A DNA stretch of 22,688 bases from Sphacelaria rigidula. Lineage: Eukaryota > Phaeophyceae > Sphacelariales. Positions 1 through 8,583 of the stretch are shown piece after piece. The notes beneath the pieces are model-generated. The model had not been told where the DNA came from and searched no databases. It saw only the letters and a list, made by a program, of their open reading frames with translations. The number at the start of each line of letters is the position of its first letter. Positions within the stretch are counted from its first letter, which is position 1. Both the position numbers and the translations under genes were made by a program. The stretch covers positions 1 through 22,688 of the forward strand of contig CAXNAA020000318.1 in NCBI GenBank assembly GCA_964200075.2, written 5' to 3'.

Positions 1-284
1 GATTGAGTGCGAGCCTGGTCCGACGAAAACGCGGCGTGCACCGTCCCGGCTTTGTGAGGATGCGAGGTCAATGGTATCATGACTATGGCATGCATAATCA
101 TGAGTACACCCCCCCCTCCACCTCCTTTTGAGACCCGTCGGCAGGCGCAAGAGAAAAAGTCATCTCTCTCCCGGTACCCACGTCAAACTTTACTGTCGAC
201 TTCCATCAGCACGCCCGCAATTTGTCGATTTCCGTCCTTACGCTTTCCACGACAGAAATATGTGAAATACAACACTCATGTTCG
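1..284. other. Left-edge sequence with no recognised gene
   Basis: The stretch has a C-rich run near 109-125. It ends where homology to the duplicated block at about 21970 begins (the shared string CCGAATCC.CTCAAACC starts near 290). Part of it (around 225-255, with CTTTCCACGACAG) loosely resembles 3900-3930 and may be a diverged piece of the same spacer repeat. The open frames here have no family resemblance and no conserved partner. Confidence 0.4.
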
Positions 285-531
285 AAAACCCGAATCCGCT
301 CAAACCGGCCATGGATGCACCATTGTAAGCACCAAAGCGCAGTGGCACTCACCTATACAGCTCGAGACAAAAAAAAAAAAAACGCCGGATCCATGACAGA
401 AGCGACTGCTGGTCGACCGAACGGTGTCCGACGGGCTTCTTGAAAGAGGAATACGCAAAAAATAGCGTCATCGCAAAGAACCACTATCAAGAAAGTTTCA
501 ACCAGCGTGACGGTTTGACTTCAAGACTCAC

Positions 532-645
532 CTTTCGATTAGCCATGTCAAGGAGGTATGACGACAGCGCGGTAGTAGTGCGGTCACACGTGTATTCCGG
601 CGTCTGCATCTCATGTCCCAGGAAGACATTCAAAGTTGGAAACGC
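532..645 (-). CDS. Exon: C-terminal half of the thioredoxin fold (left copy)
   Basis: The exon is 114 bases (38 codons) between acceptor GTCACAG and donor AAG|GTGAGT. It starts AFPTLNVFLG, the cis-Pro strand, and continues TPEYTCDRTT. The right copy (22203-22316) reads AFPTMKVFLG and TPDYTGDRTV, closer to the family consensus GDRT. Differences between the copies are mainly amino-acid changing. Confidence 0.82.
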
Positions 646-730
646 CTGTGACGCGAGAACGGCATGACGTGGGAGGTTTTTGACGAGCCTCGTGAGAGCA
701 GATCATCACAACAACAACAACAACAACAGC

Positions 731-774
<44 letters not shown>

Positions 775-1401
775 CCACAACAAAAGACTCCTTGCCACTA
801 TTTTGAAGCGAGCACACAAGTGCTTCTCCTCCACGCAGTTGACCGTGGCGATGCTGACGCCTCTAGAGGCTGCGTGTGATTCCATGGCATCTGCAGTCTC
901 GTACAAAGTCGGAAGTAGCCGCTGACACCATATGCACCTGCCGGTACGGGGGTAGTGAGGGATGGGGGGGGATCAGGGGATGCGACAGCACATTACTCTA
1001 CGTTCGATGAGCGAGTTCGGGAAGGATATGACATTTTAACCGTCAAGAAACCACTGGGCGTGTAGCATATGGGCATGTCCCGCTTGACACCACCACACAT
1101 GCTTCTCTGGCTCGCGCGCCGCAGGACTTGAAACGTACCAGGGTGCATAGAATACAACAAGCGTCACGTCGTGGTCTGTCAGCCAGCCGTCGAAGGTCTG
1201 CGATGTTAGCTCCATAACTCCCAAGCCGTCCCGGTGTGGCTCCTGTGACGACAACGATACGATAGAGTCAGCACACAACGCAGTAAGCCAATGTCTGACA
1301 CATGAAACATATAAAACAGTGCATTACCTCAATTGCCACGCTGGTCCTCCAATTGGAAGCAGAATCAACTGTCACGACTTCGCAGATGCCCCGACAGCAA
1401 C
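532..1401 (-). CDS. PDI-like thioredoxin-domain secretory protein, left copy (split gene, partial)
   Basis: I read a four-exon fragment on the minus strand: 1401-1328 (tentative), 1242-1139, 937-796 and 645-532. Exon 1139-1242 encodes GVMELTSQTFDGW..TLVVFYAPW, the start of a PDI-type thioredoxin fold. The next exon supplies CIWCQRLLPTLYE, the redox active site after FYAPW, then TVNCVEEKHLCARFKIV, the beta3 strand motif (family consensus VDCTEE..LC). The third exon gives AFPTLNVFLG with the cis-proline, then a diverged counterpart of the family's Y.GDRT (TPEYTCDRTT). Reading frame is kept across all junctions (phases 2, 0, 0). Known relatives are ER/ERGIC disulfide isomerases acting in the secretory pathway. 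Exons after 532 lie off the left edge and no start codon is assigned. The Gly of GDRT is Cys here, so this copy may be drifting. Family identity is firm; exact gene limits are not. Confidence 0.82.
646..795 (-). other. GC-AG intron carrying a (TTG)n / (CAA)n tract
   Basis: The minus strand begins GCAAGG and ends CGCGTCACAG. The phase-0 junction joins ..RFKIV to AFPT.., as expected for a thioredoxin fold. The right copy has the same arrangement at 22317-22437, with GCAAGG and GTGTCATAG. The trinucleotide run lies wholly inside the intron, so the poly-Gln, poly-Asn, poly-Leu and poly-Val frames over it are artefacts. Confidence 0.7.
707..783 (+). repeat. (CAA)n microsatellite
   Basis: This is a near-uninterrupted CAA run with a single CAG and a final CCA interruption. 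The equivalent site at about 22377-22426 is an interrupted CAA/CCA mixture, so the pure run expanded or was cleaned up in the left copy. Confidence 0.95.
796..937 (-). CDS. Exon with CIWC active site (left copy)
   Basis: The acceptor is TACCGGCAG. The exon is 142 bases: one base completing Trp, then 47 codons starting CIWCQRLLPT and ending LCARFKIV. It aligns residue for residue with the right copy at 22438-22582, which has one extra codon (CSGRF against CARF). The 3' boundary GTG|GCAAGG is a GC donor shared by both copies (AAG|GCAAGG on the right). No GT donor fits the frame there. Confidence 0.83.
1139..1242 (-). CDS. Exon: start of the thioredoxin fold (left copy)
   Basis: The acceptor is TCGTCACAG and the donor is G|GTACGT, both on the minus strand. 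The exon is 104 bases and reads E-P-H-R-D-G, then VMELTSQTFDGW, then TLVVFYAPW, leaving TG of the Trp codon to be completed by the first G of the next exon. PDI domains have V.ELT..NF and V.FYAPWC at these positions. An unspliced reading continues as YVSSPA and loses the active-site Cys, which supports the intron. The matching exon of the right copy lies beyond the right end. Confidence 0.85.
1328..1401 (-). CDS. Possible upstream Cys-rich exon (left copy)
   Basis: Acceptor TCTTCTGCAG and donor GAG|GTAATG frame 74 bases in phase with the exon at 1242. The product starts CCRGICEVVTVDSA and ends TSVAIE. The CC...C plus EV pattern resembles the CCN.CE.V segment of ERGIC/ERV cargo-receptor proteins, to which some protist thioredoxin domains are fused; this link is tentative. 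Extending the exon further 5' would meet an in-frame TGA in this copy but not in the copy at 18152. Confidence 0.4.
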
Positions 1402-2655
1402 CTGCAGAAGATCACTGCTTGCAGTTGTGAACACAGACCCCTTGTAGCCTCCCTGATTCTTCACATGCATCGAGACCCAGGCATTCGGTCCAGACGCAAC
1501 GGAGTACATTCTAAACGGTCAGACCTGTACCGCTTGGTCGCAGTAGGGAAAAGTACCCACGCACGGCCACTATTTCGTCGGTAACTGCATGTGCGCCGTG
1601 AAGACGGGGTAGCTCACATGTCCCCACACATTATTTGACATCAACCATCCAGTTCCGAATCCACCGGCCGGAGCCACCCTACGCACTGGCTTGGCGGCAA
1701 TGGGCTAGAAACAATTCATCTTGTATCCGAATCAGCCTGTTGATGCTACGCCTCGTGTGTGTTGGAGATCGATGTCACGACATTCCCAGAAGATCAAGAG
1801 ACATCAGTGTCATGGCCAAGGTCATTCCGGGAGAGGGGTACAGCGAACGAACCCCACAAACTCCACTCTCCTTGACTACAAAACCCCGTCCTATACTGTG
1901 TCGTAGACGAATCATATCCTCCACCCGCGTGAAGGTCGACGCTGTACACCTAATGGGGGTGGTGACGACAACGTTCCGGGTTCGACTTCCGCTCCGATCC
2001 CCACGAAAAAGCGAAACAAAACTGTGACAACAAGCGGGGCGCAAACAGCACCTACAAAAGGCCCGGAGCAGCAACCACAGTTGTTCATGAACTGACCAAA
2101 CTCATTTCGGCAGGAAAGCTTCGTATCGGCACTCCAAAACGCTCATACAAATATATAGTAACACTCGAGGAACACTGCGAAATACTCCTTGTCCATACCC
2201 AGCGATAACACCGAACTCTGAAAAACGAATCTCACACTCAATTATGGACAGTATATCATGAACAAAACAGGTGAGGCGGAACCCTCATCTATCGAAGGGA
2301 TGCAGTGTGACGACCATCTGTACAGGACCTGATACCCCTGCCACGAAAGACATAACAATAACGTTGCACTCATGCACGCGAATGGCAAGGCATACCATTA
2401 TCACAGTGGTCGCCCGGAATGCTTCAGCCACAACAACCAGTCGTGTGTGTTGCACCCGTGCCAGGACACCACAACGGCATCGATACTCATTCGGAAGGGT
2501 CGGTCAATCCTACCCTGCATACTTACGCCAGGGCAACGGATGCAAGAAACTATACCTACTCGTATTTGCAACTCGTACGACAGTAGAAACATGACACGCA
2601 TCGCTGCGCCATGGACAAGAGAGAGCTCTTATCCACTACCCAGTGTAGTGAACTT

Positions 2656-2904
2656 TCAAAATGATGTCGGAAGGTATACCCGAGCAGGAGGTTTACGATT
2701 TGGAGCAACTTTGTCTGGACTATCTTCGAACCTCGTCAATATAGAACATTTTATATCGTACTCGGGCAAAGCGCACGGCTACATGAAGGAACAGCAACGG
2801 CTTGGTTAGGTACCCGAACCATCCGTCCCGCACCAGCGTACTTACCGCACATCTTGTGACGACCAACTCACAGGTGTTCTCGGGTACGGTAAAACGATTA
2901 TTCC
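2656..2904 (-). CDS. Unrecognised candidate terminal exons in block P
   Basis: On the minus strand, a stretch ending FTVPENTCELVVTRCA meets donor GCG|GTAAGT at 2846/2845. After a 67-base intron ending CTTCATGTAG, the frame continues from 2778 as PCALPEYDIKC and later RKPPARVYLPTSF, then stops at 2656-2658. The copy at 19377-19499 has the same exon, with the same stop and only two residue changes. The upstream limit (about 2904) is uncertain because the matching frame at the other copy has a stop just before it. These may be the 3' exons of the thioredoxin-domain gene, but I recognise no family motif. Confidence 0.33.
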
Positions 2905-3189
2905 CGTTTTGCACCAACTCCAAGAGCGTAAGTTACTCGTGATGCAAGCGACGCATGATGTTTTTGATCCAAGTATTCCTTCCCAATTGGCGAGAAACAT
3001 GGCTCTTCTGTTCCAAGCGCCCAGTGTTCAGCGCAACCTTCAGGCAGCTGGTCGCTGGGAAAAGCACAACGTGCACTCACTCGTACCCGCGCTTACACCG
3101 ACTCGCCAGCCTCCTCTCATCGGATTTTCAGGCAGATCGTCAGCCTATGGATTGACAAAGTATCACGCCCTGGCCAAGACAAGTGGTTT

Positions 3190-3610
3190 CCAATATATAT
3201 ATATTGGTCGATTATACCGGAATATGGCGATATATTGCCAGCGTTATGTGTTGCTACCCTGAGACTCCACACGTATTACCCGCCCCACATATATTGGTGT
3301 CGTGGGACTGCACACGTACTGCCCGCCCAATATATATATATATATATATATTGGTACCACGGGATTGCACACATATTGTACCATCAGTATATGTCAGGGC
3401 AGTGCGGGCAACGACATAGAGCTCTTTTGAACGACCGATATATATTGGGGTCGCATGCAACATATTACACGGGCAATATATATATATGTATATATCGGGG
3501 CCGTGTGGGTGCCAACATATTGTCCGGCCGATATATATTGGAGCCATGTAGGTGCCAACATATTGCCTGGTCAGTATATGCATCGGGGTAGCGTGCGCGA
3601 CAATATATCC
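3190..3610. repeat. Interspersed ATATATTGG minisatellite with (AT)n cores
   Basis: Degenerate units of about 55-70 bases recur, built from ACACGTAYTRCCCGCCCA, an (AT)n core ending ATTGG, and a GTGTCGTGGGA-like link. The self-complementary core CAATATAT..ATATTGG is repeated at least six times. The copy at about 19910-20250 has fewer AT-rich cores but one much longer AT run (20143-20176), so the array changes fast. Confidence 0.85.
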
Positions 3611-3729
3611 ACGCCCAACAACATCGATGCCAAGCATATGTTCCACCGAACTACACCATTCAACTGTCGTACACTACTGCATCCTGGAGCCATCCCGCCC
3701 AACGAATCTCTCCTTCTCTTTCAACGCAC

Positions 3730-3935
3730 TTTTTTTCCCCTCACACTTCAAACCCGTCCCCTTCCTCGGGATGAGTCCGTGGTCTCGAGGGATCAACCCA
3801 TCTCCCCCCGACACGCGCCTTTCATCTTGGTCTCGCGGATTGGGTCAGCACTCCCACACCGCGTCAACTCACGTCGCACAAACCCAGTCGACTACTTCGT
3901 TTACTCACGTTCTCACGCTTTCCACAATATGATCA
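3730..3935. other. Segment present only in the left P block
   Basis: Relative to 20380-20400, this copy carries about 200 extra bases between TTTCAACGCA and the shared TTTGTTCGCGCG. It contains CTCGCGGATTGGGTCAGCACTCCC, loosely similar to 17215-17245, and CTCACGCTTTCCACA, loosely similar to 240-255. It is either an insertion here or a deletion in the right copy; no clear target duplication was found. Confidence 0.45.
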
Positions 3936-4165
3936 GTCAATATTTTGTTCGCGCGTAGACCGCTATACGAGAGTAATTTCGAATCATTCCGAGAAAAAAA
4001 AACAAAGTGAGTCCTTGAGCCGTCCCTCCGAAATATCCCTGTCTCCTAGTATCGCTGTAAAAGACGGCAGAAAACACGGGTTGATATGCGCCTTTGGGTA
4101 CCACTCTGGTCACTAGTGCTGTGCTCGGTGCTGTTCTGCTTTTACCCTCGACAATACAACATGTT

Positions 4166-4833
4166 CCAACAAGATACCAATACATTACATTGAATTCAGC
4201 GCAAGTATTGTCCTCATGATATATTCTGTGCTGAGATCTCTCGGAGATATCGAAGCGACAGTACTTATTTCTTGTGATATGATCGTGAAGTGATGCATGA
4301 GAATGTATGTTAAACATGCCCTTGCTCCGGAAACGAAACGTTCAATATACACTGTTCATGCCGGCCGTGTATTTTTGAACGGTGATATATACATATAAAG
4401 ACGTTTTGGCGGCTATCGCCGCCACGCTCAGTGGATCGACAGCCAAAATACTGTGCGCGGTCGAGAGGTGGCATCTCCGACGGCCACAGGGTCCATAGAG
4501 GTTTCCAGCGAGGAAATGCATCGAGCAGAACGCATCGCAACGTAAAATCGCCATGCAGAGCACATCCCGGAAAGCGTATGCACTCCAAACCCGACCAGAA
4601 CCGGGACGCACCGTAATGTCGAGCGGAATGCAAGCGAAGAGGCTGATGTGCATTATCAGCGAAAACCTGTGCTCTAAAATCAAGTGAAGAAAAAATCCTG
4701 GCTCAGAGCTTCAGAGAACGAAATGGTCCCGAAACATCTGTAGTCTGAAACCAAGTGAAGAAATACAGCATTTTGACACCTGTCTGCAGGGAACGAACCT
4801 CAGAACACTTGTAACTGCTATATGTTGTACAGG
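4166..4833. other. Spacer between block P and first E repeat
   Basis: No gene is recognised. It holds a diverged copy of the E-type double hairpin at 4404-4438, and two degenerate copies of an approximately 80-base unit (about 4660-4735 and 4736-4820) sharing AAGTGAAGAAA and GGAACGAA-like text. Confidence 0.45.
4404..4438 (+). other. Diverged hairpin related to the head of E
   Basis: The text is TTTT, then GGCGGC-TATC-GCCGCC, then ACGCTCAGTGGATCG. In the E copies the same frame is TTTT, then GGCGC-TTC-GCGCC, then CGCTCAATGGAGCG. The stem sequence changed but remains fully paired, which suggests the fold itself matters. The second hairpin is partly broken here. Confidence 0.5.
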
Positions 4834-4839
4834 GTTTTT

Positions 4840-4868
4840 GGCGCTTCGCGCCCCCGCTCAATGGAGCG
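4840..4868 (+). other. Double hairpin at the head of E1
   Basis: Two adjacent perfect stems are visible: GGCGC-TTC-GCGCC (4840-4852) and CGCTC-AATG-GAGCG (4855-4868). The same pair heads E2 (8598-8610 with a weakened second stem) and E3 (13926-13938 with one G-T pair, and 13941-13954 perfect). Confidence 0.75.
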
Positions 4869-5064
4869 TTCCCCAAGGCAAAGGGTAATGAGGAGTGTTG
4901 CTACCGGCATCGGCCGTTGCCCACATGAAGAAGTGCTGAGAGGCGAAGATATGATTCAGAGAAAAAACTTGTGAAACGAGGATATTATTCAGAGGTAACT
5001 CCTGTGACACGGGGAGATTATTCAGAGATAACACATTCTCTTTTTTTTTTTCGCCTATTTGGAC

Positions 5065-5430
5065 TTTCAAACATCGTCAACGACGATAAAACCCGCCCGA
5101 AAAAGAATCGGCTGCACAACGAAAAAGGTAGCAGTGAAGTTCGACCCATTCTCCGTCCGAGAAATCTACGCGAAATGAACGTATTTAACGTTCAAAAAAC
5201 GACAAACCCCGAACGAAAATGAAGAATTGAAACGAGGCAGAAGACACTGATCGTACAGAACCAAAGACTAACCGTCGATCTCCGCCCATCCTCCGTCTGA
5301 TATATGTGCCCAAAATAAACCCATTTCAACATTCAATCACAGACAAAATTCGACCGAAAATAAAGACTTTTAGCGACCCAAAAGACACTGATCCTGAAGA
5401 ACCAAGAACTACCTATGAAGGAATATGACA
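5065..5430 (+). repeat. Tandem run of ~140-base units inside E1
   Basis: Three degenerate units run in order, each with TTCAAA, an AAATGAAGA- or AAAGAATC-like piece, GACACTGATC (absent from the first), and CCGTC.GA.AAAT..., ending in an ATTTAAC- or ATTTCAAC-like piece. The same array recurs at about 8750-9075 and 14190-14490. Frames through it shift between copies. Confidence 0.6.
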
Positions 5431-5497
5431 GCATCGACAATATGAAGGGATTCACTGATGCCCGTCGATGAGACGATGTATATAAGACCATGTTTAA

Positions 5498-6285
5498 TGG
5501 CAACGAATCTCGATTATTTTAGACGGGGACTTAAATTCGCGAATTCAAAATCGGGAGGACCGTTTCATGGTACAGACGTTGTCATAGTTTTGTGAAATAG
5601 TTCTGTACACATACGGATATTTTCTGCACCAGTGCGGAAGTGCGTATTCGTGCATGAAGCCGAAGAGAAGGCAGACGGCGAATAATCCTCCGAGCACAGT
5701 GTCGTACTGTGGTACCTTACGGTAATACAGTGCAGGACACTCCATTATTACAGTGCATGATCGTGCATTGGTAGTATATGATGATGGCAAAGTCGGTATT
5801 GCGAGAACAGTGACCAATCAGTGCGCAAGCAGAGTTCAGTAGTCCAGTGCACAACATCACCCTGCAACTACAGCGACAACAGACCAGGAGAGTACAGCAC
5901 CTTTCGGTATAGTGATACATGTGGCAGTGCAGTGCAGCATGAGATATTACCATCGCCACAGGGTGGGGCGTCAATAGTTATTATCCATCGGCGAAACCTC
6001 GTGCGAAGCTGCTACAGCAGCTGGCGCAGGCAGGCACACACTGCGTTGTCACGAGACTGTCTTCTGCTGCGGTTGCAGAAATATCTAACACCTCGTCCTG
6101 TACCATTGTACGTCAGTGCACGTACTTCTCCTCGAAATCGGGGGGACCTCAGATTTCCCCCGATAAAAAAGGGTGGAAAATATTCTGAAATCGTGACACC
6201 ATGATTTTTTGCCCAAATCGATGTCCATAGGTTCCCCGATTATTTTCCTCCCATCTGCGTAAAAATCGAGATCGGTGACTGCCAT
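5498..6285. mobile_element. Inverted-repeat element inside E1 (~0.8 kb)
   Basis: The left end reads ATGGCAACGAATCTCGAT. The right end, read on the minus strand, starts ATGGCAGTCACCGATCTCGAT. Further in, AAATCGG.GGACC and ATGGTACAG.ACG occur in opposite orientation on the two sides. E2 has the same ends at about 9178-9995. No transposase frame is present and no convincing target duplication was found, so this may be a non-autonomous DNA element that spread as part of E. Confidence 0.45.
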
Positions 6286-6374
6286 GAAGGATGGTCTTAA
6301 CCCTTCGACAGCGGGCGTCGCCTCAAACCAATGTCACAAGCTGACAGTGCAGGGACATCCAAGGGTGGCCTCGG

Positions 6375-6418
6375 GGCGGCGGCGGCGGCCGGGGGGAGGG
6401 GGAAGGGGGGGGACTACT
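6375..6418 (+). other. G-rich tract, potential quadruplex
   Basis: Runs of GGGG, GGGGGG, GGGGG and GGGGGGGG occur within about 45 bases after a GGC repeat. This fits the four-run pattern of a G-quadruplex and sits just before the large inverted repeat. Confidence 0.6.
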
Positions 6419-6423
6419 CGCAT

Positions 6424-6646
6424 AGTAGAGGTATCTCGAACTCGGCTCGCGGTATCCTGGTTTATTCGCTGGCTCCGGGTTGTGTACTTTTTTTTCAAGT
6501 GAAAGTGATCGCGATTCATGGGAGGACCTGACTTGGCGGTCAAAGGGTCACATCATCTGATGAATCGGCATCACTTTCACTTGAAAAAATAGAACAAAAC
6601 AAACCAGGATACCGGAGCCGAGTTTGAGATACCTCTAATAAGAGCC
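6424..6646. repeat. Large inverted repeat (fold-back, arms ~85-95 bases)
   Basis: The left arm (about 6424-6520) has TAGAGGTATCTCGAACTCGG, GGTATCCTGG, then TTTTTTCAAGTGAAAGTGAT. The right arm (about 6561-6646), read on the minus strand, has TAGAGGTATCTCAAACTCGG, GGTATCCTGG and TTTTTTCAAGTGAAAGTGAT. The spacer is about 40 bases. The inner arm ends are the core of the Pal units. Confidence 0.85.
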
Positions 6647-7234
6647 GAAAACCTCACCAAGTCAACTATATCTGTTTCAGGAGTTTCCCACGGAAGATTA
6701 TTGGCCATGGATTATGTATTTTTCTCCCAGTTGAAGTTGATGCCGATTCAACAGATGATCACCCCTACTGGGTTGTTTCGTGTTTACAGCTTGTAGGAAT
6801 CCACGCCAACATTAACCCTTAGACCGCGAGGGTAGTTCATCTGGACCTCGCATACGCTTTTCAAGTGAACTTGATGCCGATTCAACATATGACCTACTCT
6901 CGTCGTTCAAGGGTTGGCCCTTCGAAGGCGAGAGAGAGTAGGTCATCTGTTCAATCGGCATCAATTTCACTGGAGAAGAGTATGAATGATCCAGATGGAC
7001 TACCCCATCGCGGTCTAATGGTTGCCACTCCTATACAGCAAGGATAGGTCATCTGTTGAATCGGCATCAATTTCACTTGGAAGAATGATGCATGATCGAG
7101 ATAGAATACTCTCGCGGCCGAGGGATTGATGCCATGATGCACTGAAGATCTCCCTGTTATTGAGCTCAACGACACATGCTCCGCCAGACCTCCAGCTTCT
7201 GGTAAAGCCTCTAGCGCCGGAAGTGTTCATTTGT

Positions 7235-7965
7235 AGAATTCACATCGTTTGTACTTGAAAAGGCCTGAAAATGATGCCGATTCCACAAATTCTTCTAGTA
7301 ATGGGTTCCCTTGGTGAGATTTTCTGCGATAGCCCCCCCTCCCAAAAAGTGGCTGGTTTGGAGAGGCAAAATCTACACGTGAATCGACATGAACTAAGCC
7401 GAGCAGAAGGAGCAGATGGTTCTTGGAATCGGCCTCATTTTCACTTGAAAAATACATGAGAATCAGGCCTAGTCCACAAATAAATGAACACCTCCGGCGG
7501 TTGAACGATTGGGATTGGCGCCGTGGGACAAAGCACTCTGTGACTCCGAGAGCCATAGGATAGTCTCGGTGACACTTTCTGCGATAGCTCCCTACCCCAA
7601 AAGTGGCTGGTTTGGAGGGGTAAAATCTACAACACGTAAATCGAAATGAAAGGAGTTGAGCACAGCGAGCAGCTGATTTGTGGCATCGGCATCATCTTCA
7701 CTTGAAAAATACGTGAGCCGAGCACAACGAGCAGATGGGAAGTCCCACGCTTGGGTTCGTTTTCGCCAATGTCGCCCATATAAAGTGCTTCATGCAGCCT
7801 GAAATCAAACATCAGGCGCTGTACGACCCTTTTCTTCGTGAAAGTTTTAGGCTGGTTTGGGGAGGGGAGGGGGGGAAAGCTACCGCAGAAAGTGCCCGAT
7901 GCCCGAATGTTTGCCATCTGCCTTCATTGGTGGATTACGGTTGGGGTTAGGGTGAGAGTGTAGCT
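7235..7965. repeat. Y block, first copy
   Basis: Two degenerate tandem copies with a period near 255 bases share TTTCTGCGATAG, AAGTGGCTGGTTTGGAG and AAAATCTACA (7321 and 7576). ATGATGCCGATTCCACAAAT and TTTTCACTTGAAAAATAC recur. The sequence ends near GGTTGGGGTTAGGGTGAGAGTGTAG, related to the Y units at 12315-13045. Confidence 0.65.
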
Positions 7966-8583
7966 GGGTCAGTCTATCAAAGATTTGGATACATCATAAA
8001 GAGGCGAACTGACGACGGAATTGAACCCTTTAACCGCCTCTTGGAATCATTTTCAGCTCTCCAAGTTAAAAAAAGAGTGGTAGTCACTAGCACGAAGGGG
8101 GGGTAAAACGGCTGAGAACATCACTGGTACTGTAGAGACATGCAGGTTCCGTTGCATTGACGGTGAAGAGTACGTCACTGGTGCCGGGGAAATAAGATAC
8201 GTTAGATTTTCATGAGGGAAAAGTCAAACGGCTCGGCGCGTCACTGGTGTTGTTGGAGGTCCCGCGCGTGAAATCCCCAGGAGGAGGGAGAAGTGAAGAG
8301 TGACACGGAAACAGGTTGCGGTAATTCCGAGTGGAGATTATGGTGGCTAGGGCAGTCACTCGTCCCAGAGTAAATTCCGCGGAGAAACGGGAAAATTCCG
8401 CGAAGGGAAACAGGAAAGAGTGGATATATGGTAAATTCCTCAAAAAAGCACCGGAGAGATTTAACGGAATAATACTGGCCGCTGGTGCGTCCGACTTCGG
8501 AGGAATGGTGCACTCTCAGGCCCCGTAATTGCTGCACCTGCGTCCAGAGACCCGGAATGCGAACAAACTTAATGAATGAGAAT
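7966..8583. repeat. X block, first copy
   Basis: A short motif AAACGGCT....CGTCACTGGT recurs near 8106, 8176 (partial) and 8225. The last part (from AGAGTAAATTCCGCG at about 8367, then CTGGCCGCTGGTGCGTC) is collinear with 13525-13910 and leads directly into E2, as the second X leads into E3. No coding region is supported. Confidence 0.7.

Larger units (their letters stand above)
285..945. repeat. Duplicated block R (copy at left end)
   Basis: This block aligns in the same orientation with about 21970-22600. Shared landmarks are CCGAATCC.CTCAAACC, GCGATGACGC (minus strand), the CAA-rich tract and GGCATCTGCAGTC-like text. It carries exons 2 and 3 of the thioredoxin-domain gene on the minus strand. 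Divergence from the right copy is substantial, mostly single-base changes with short indels and a different CAA-tract length. Confidence 0.85.
1354..4165. repeat. Duplicated block P (left copy, 2.8 kb)
   Basis: This block is collinear with 18105-20612 from GCAGAATCAACTGTCACGAC to ACCATGTTCCAA-like text. The copies differ by scattered substitutions, AT-tract lengths, and about 200 bases near 3730-3935 present only here. The boundary near 1354 is sharp: on this side the sequence continues to the thioredoxin exons, whereas the other copy continues into unrelated sequence. Open frames inside P are mostly disrupted between the copies. Confidence 0.9.
4834..6290. repeat. E repeat, first copy
   Basis: E1 aligns along its length with 8584-9996 and in part with 13911-15125. 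In order it has a double hairpin (4840-4868), a GCTACCGGCATCGGCCG segment, a tandem run of about 140-base units (about 5065-5430), and an inverted-repeat element (about 5498-6285). No long open frame is conserved across the copies, so it looks non-coding. Confidence 0.85.
6295..7200. repeat. Pal block, first copy: inverted-end units and fold-back
   Basis: The block starts TTAACCCTTCGAC at 6299 and contains a G-rich tract, a large inverted repeat (6424-6646), and Pal units of about 100 bases at 6816-6913 (flanked by TTAA and TTGG) and 6918-7021 in flipped orientation. All share the core TTCAAGTGAA.TTGATGCCG or its complement. No gene is seen. Confidence 0.75.

Noticed and set aside
611-906. 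Frames with long Val, Leu, Gln or Asn runs
   Set aside because: They all read through the CAA/TTG microsatellite, which falls inside an intron of the thioredoxin-domain gene.
1960-2010. B-box-like GGGTTCGACTTCC in block P
   Set aside because: It contains an extra base relative to the consensus, and no A box lies at the right distance.
3254-3646. Tyr/Ile-rich frames over the ATATATTGG tract
   Set aside because: They come from translating the minisatellite, and frames are not kept between the two P copies.
7940-7955. GGTTGGGGTTAGGG, telomere-like
   Set aside because: Only one and a half telomere-like units, inside the Y repeat. GGGTTAACCC elsewhere is explained by TTAA-joined Pal units, not telomere sequence.
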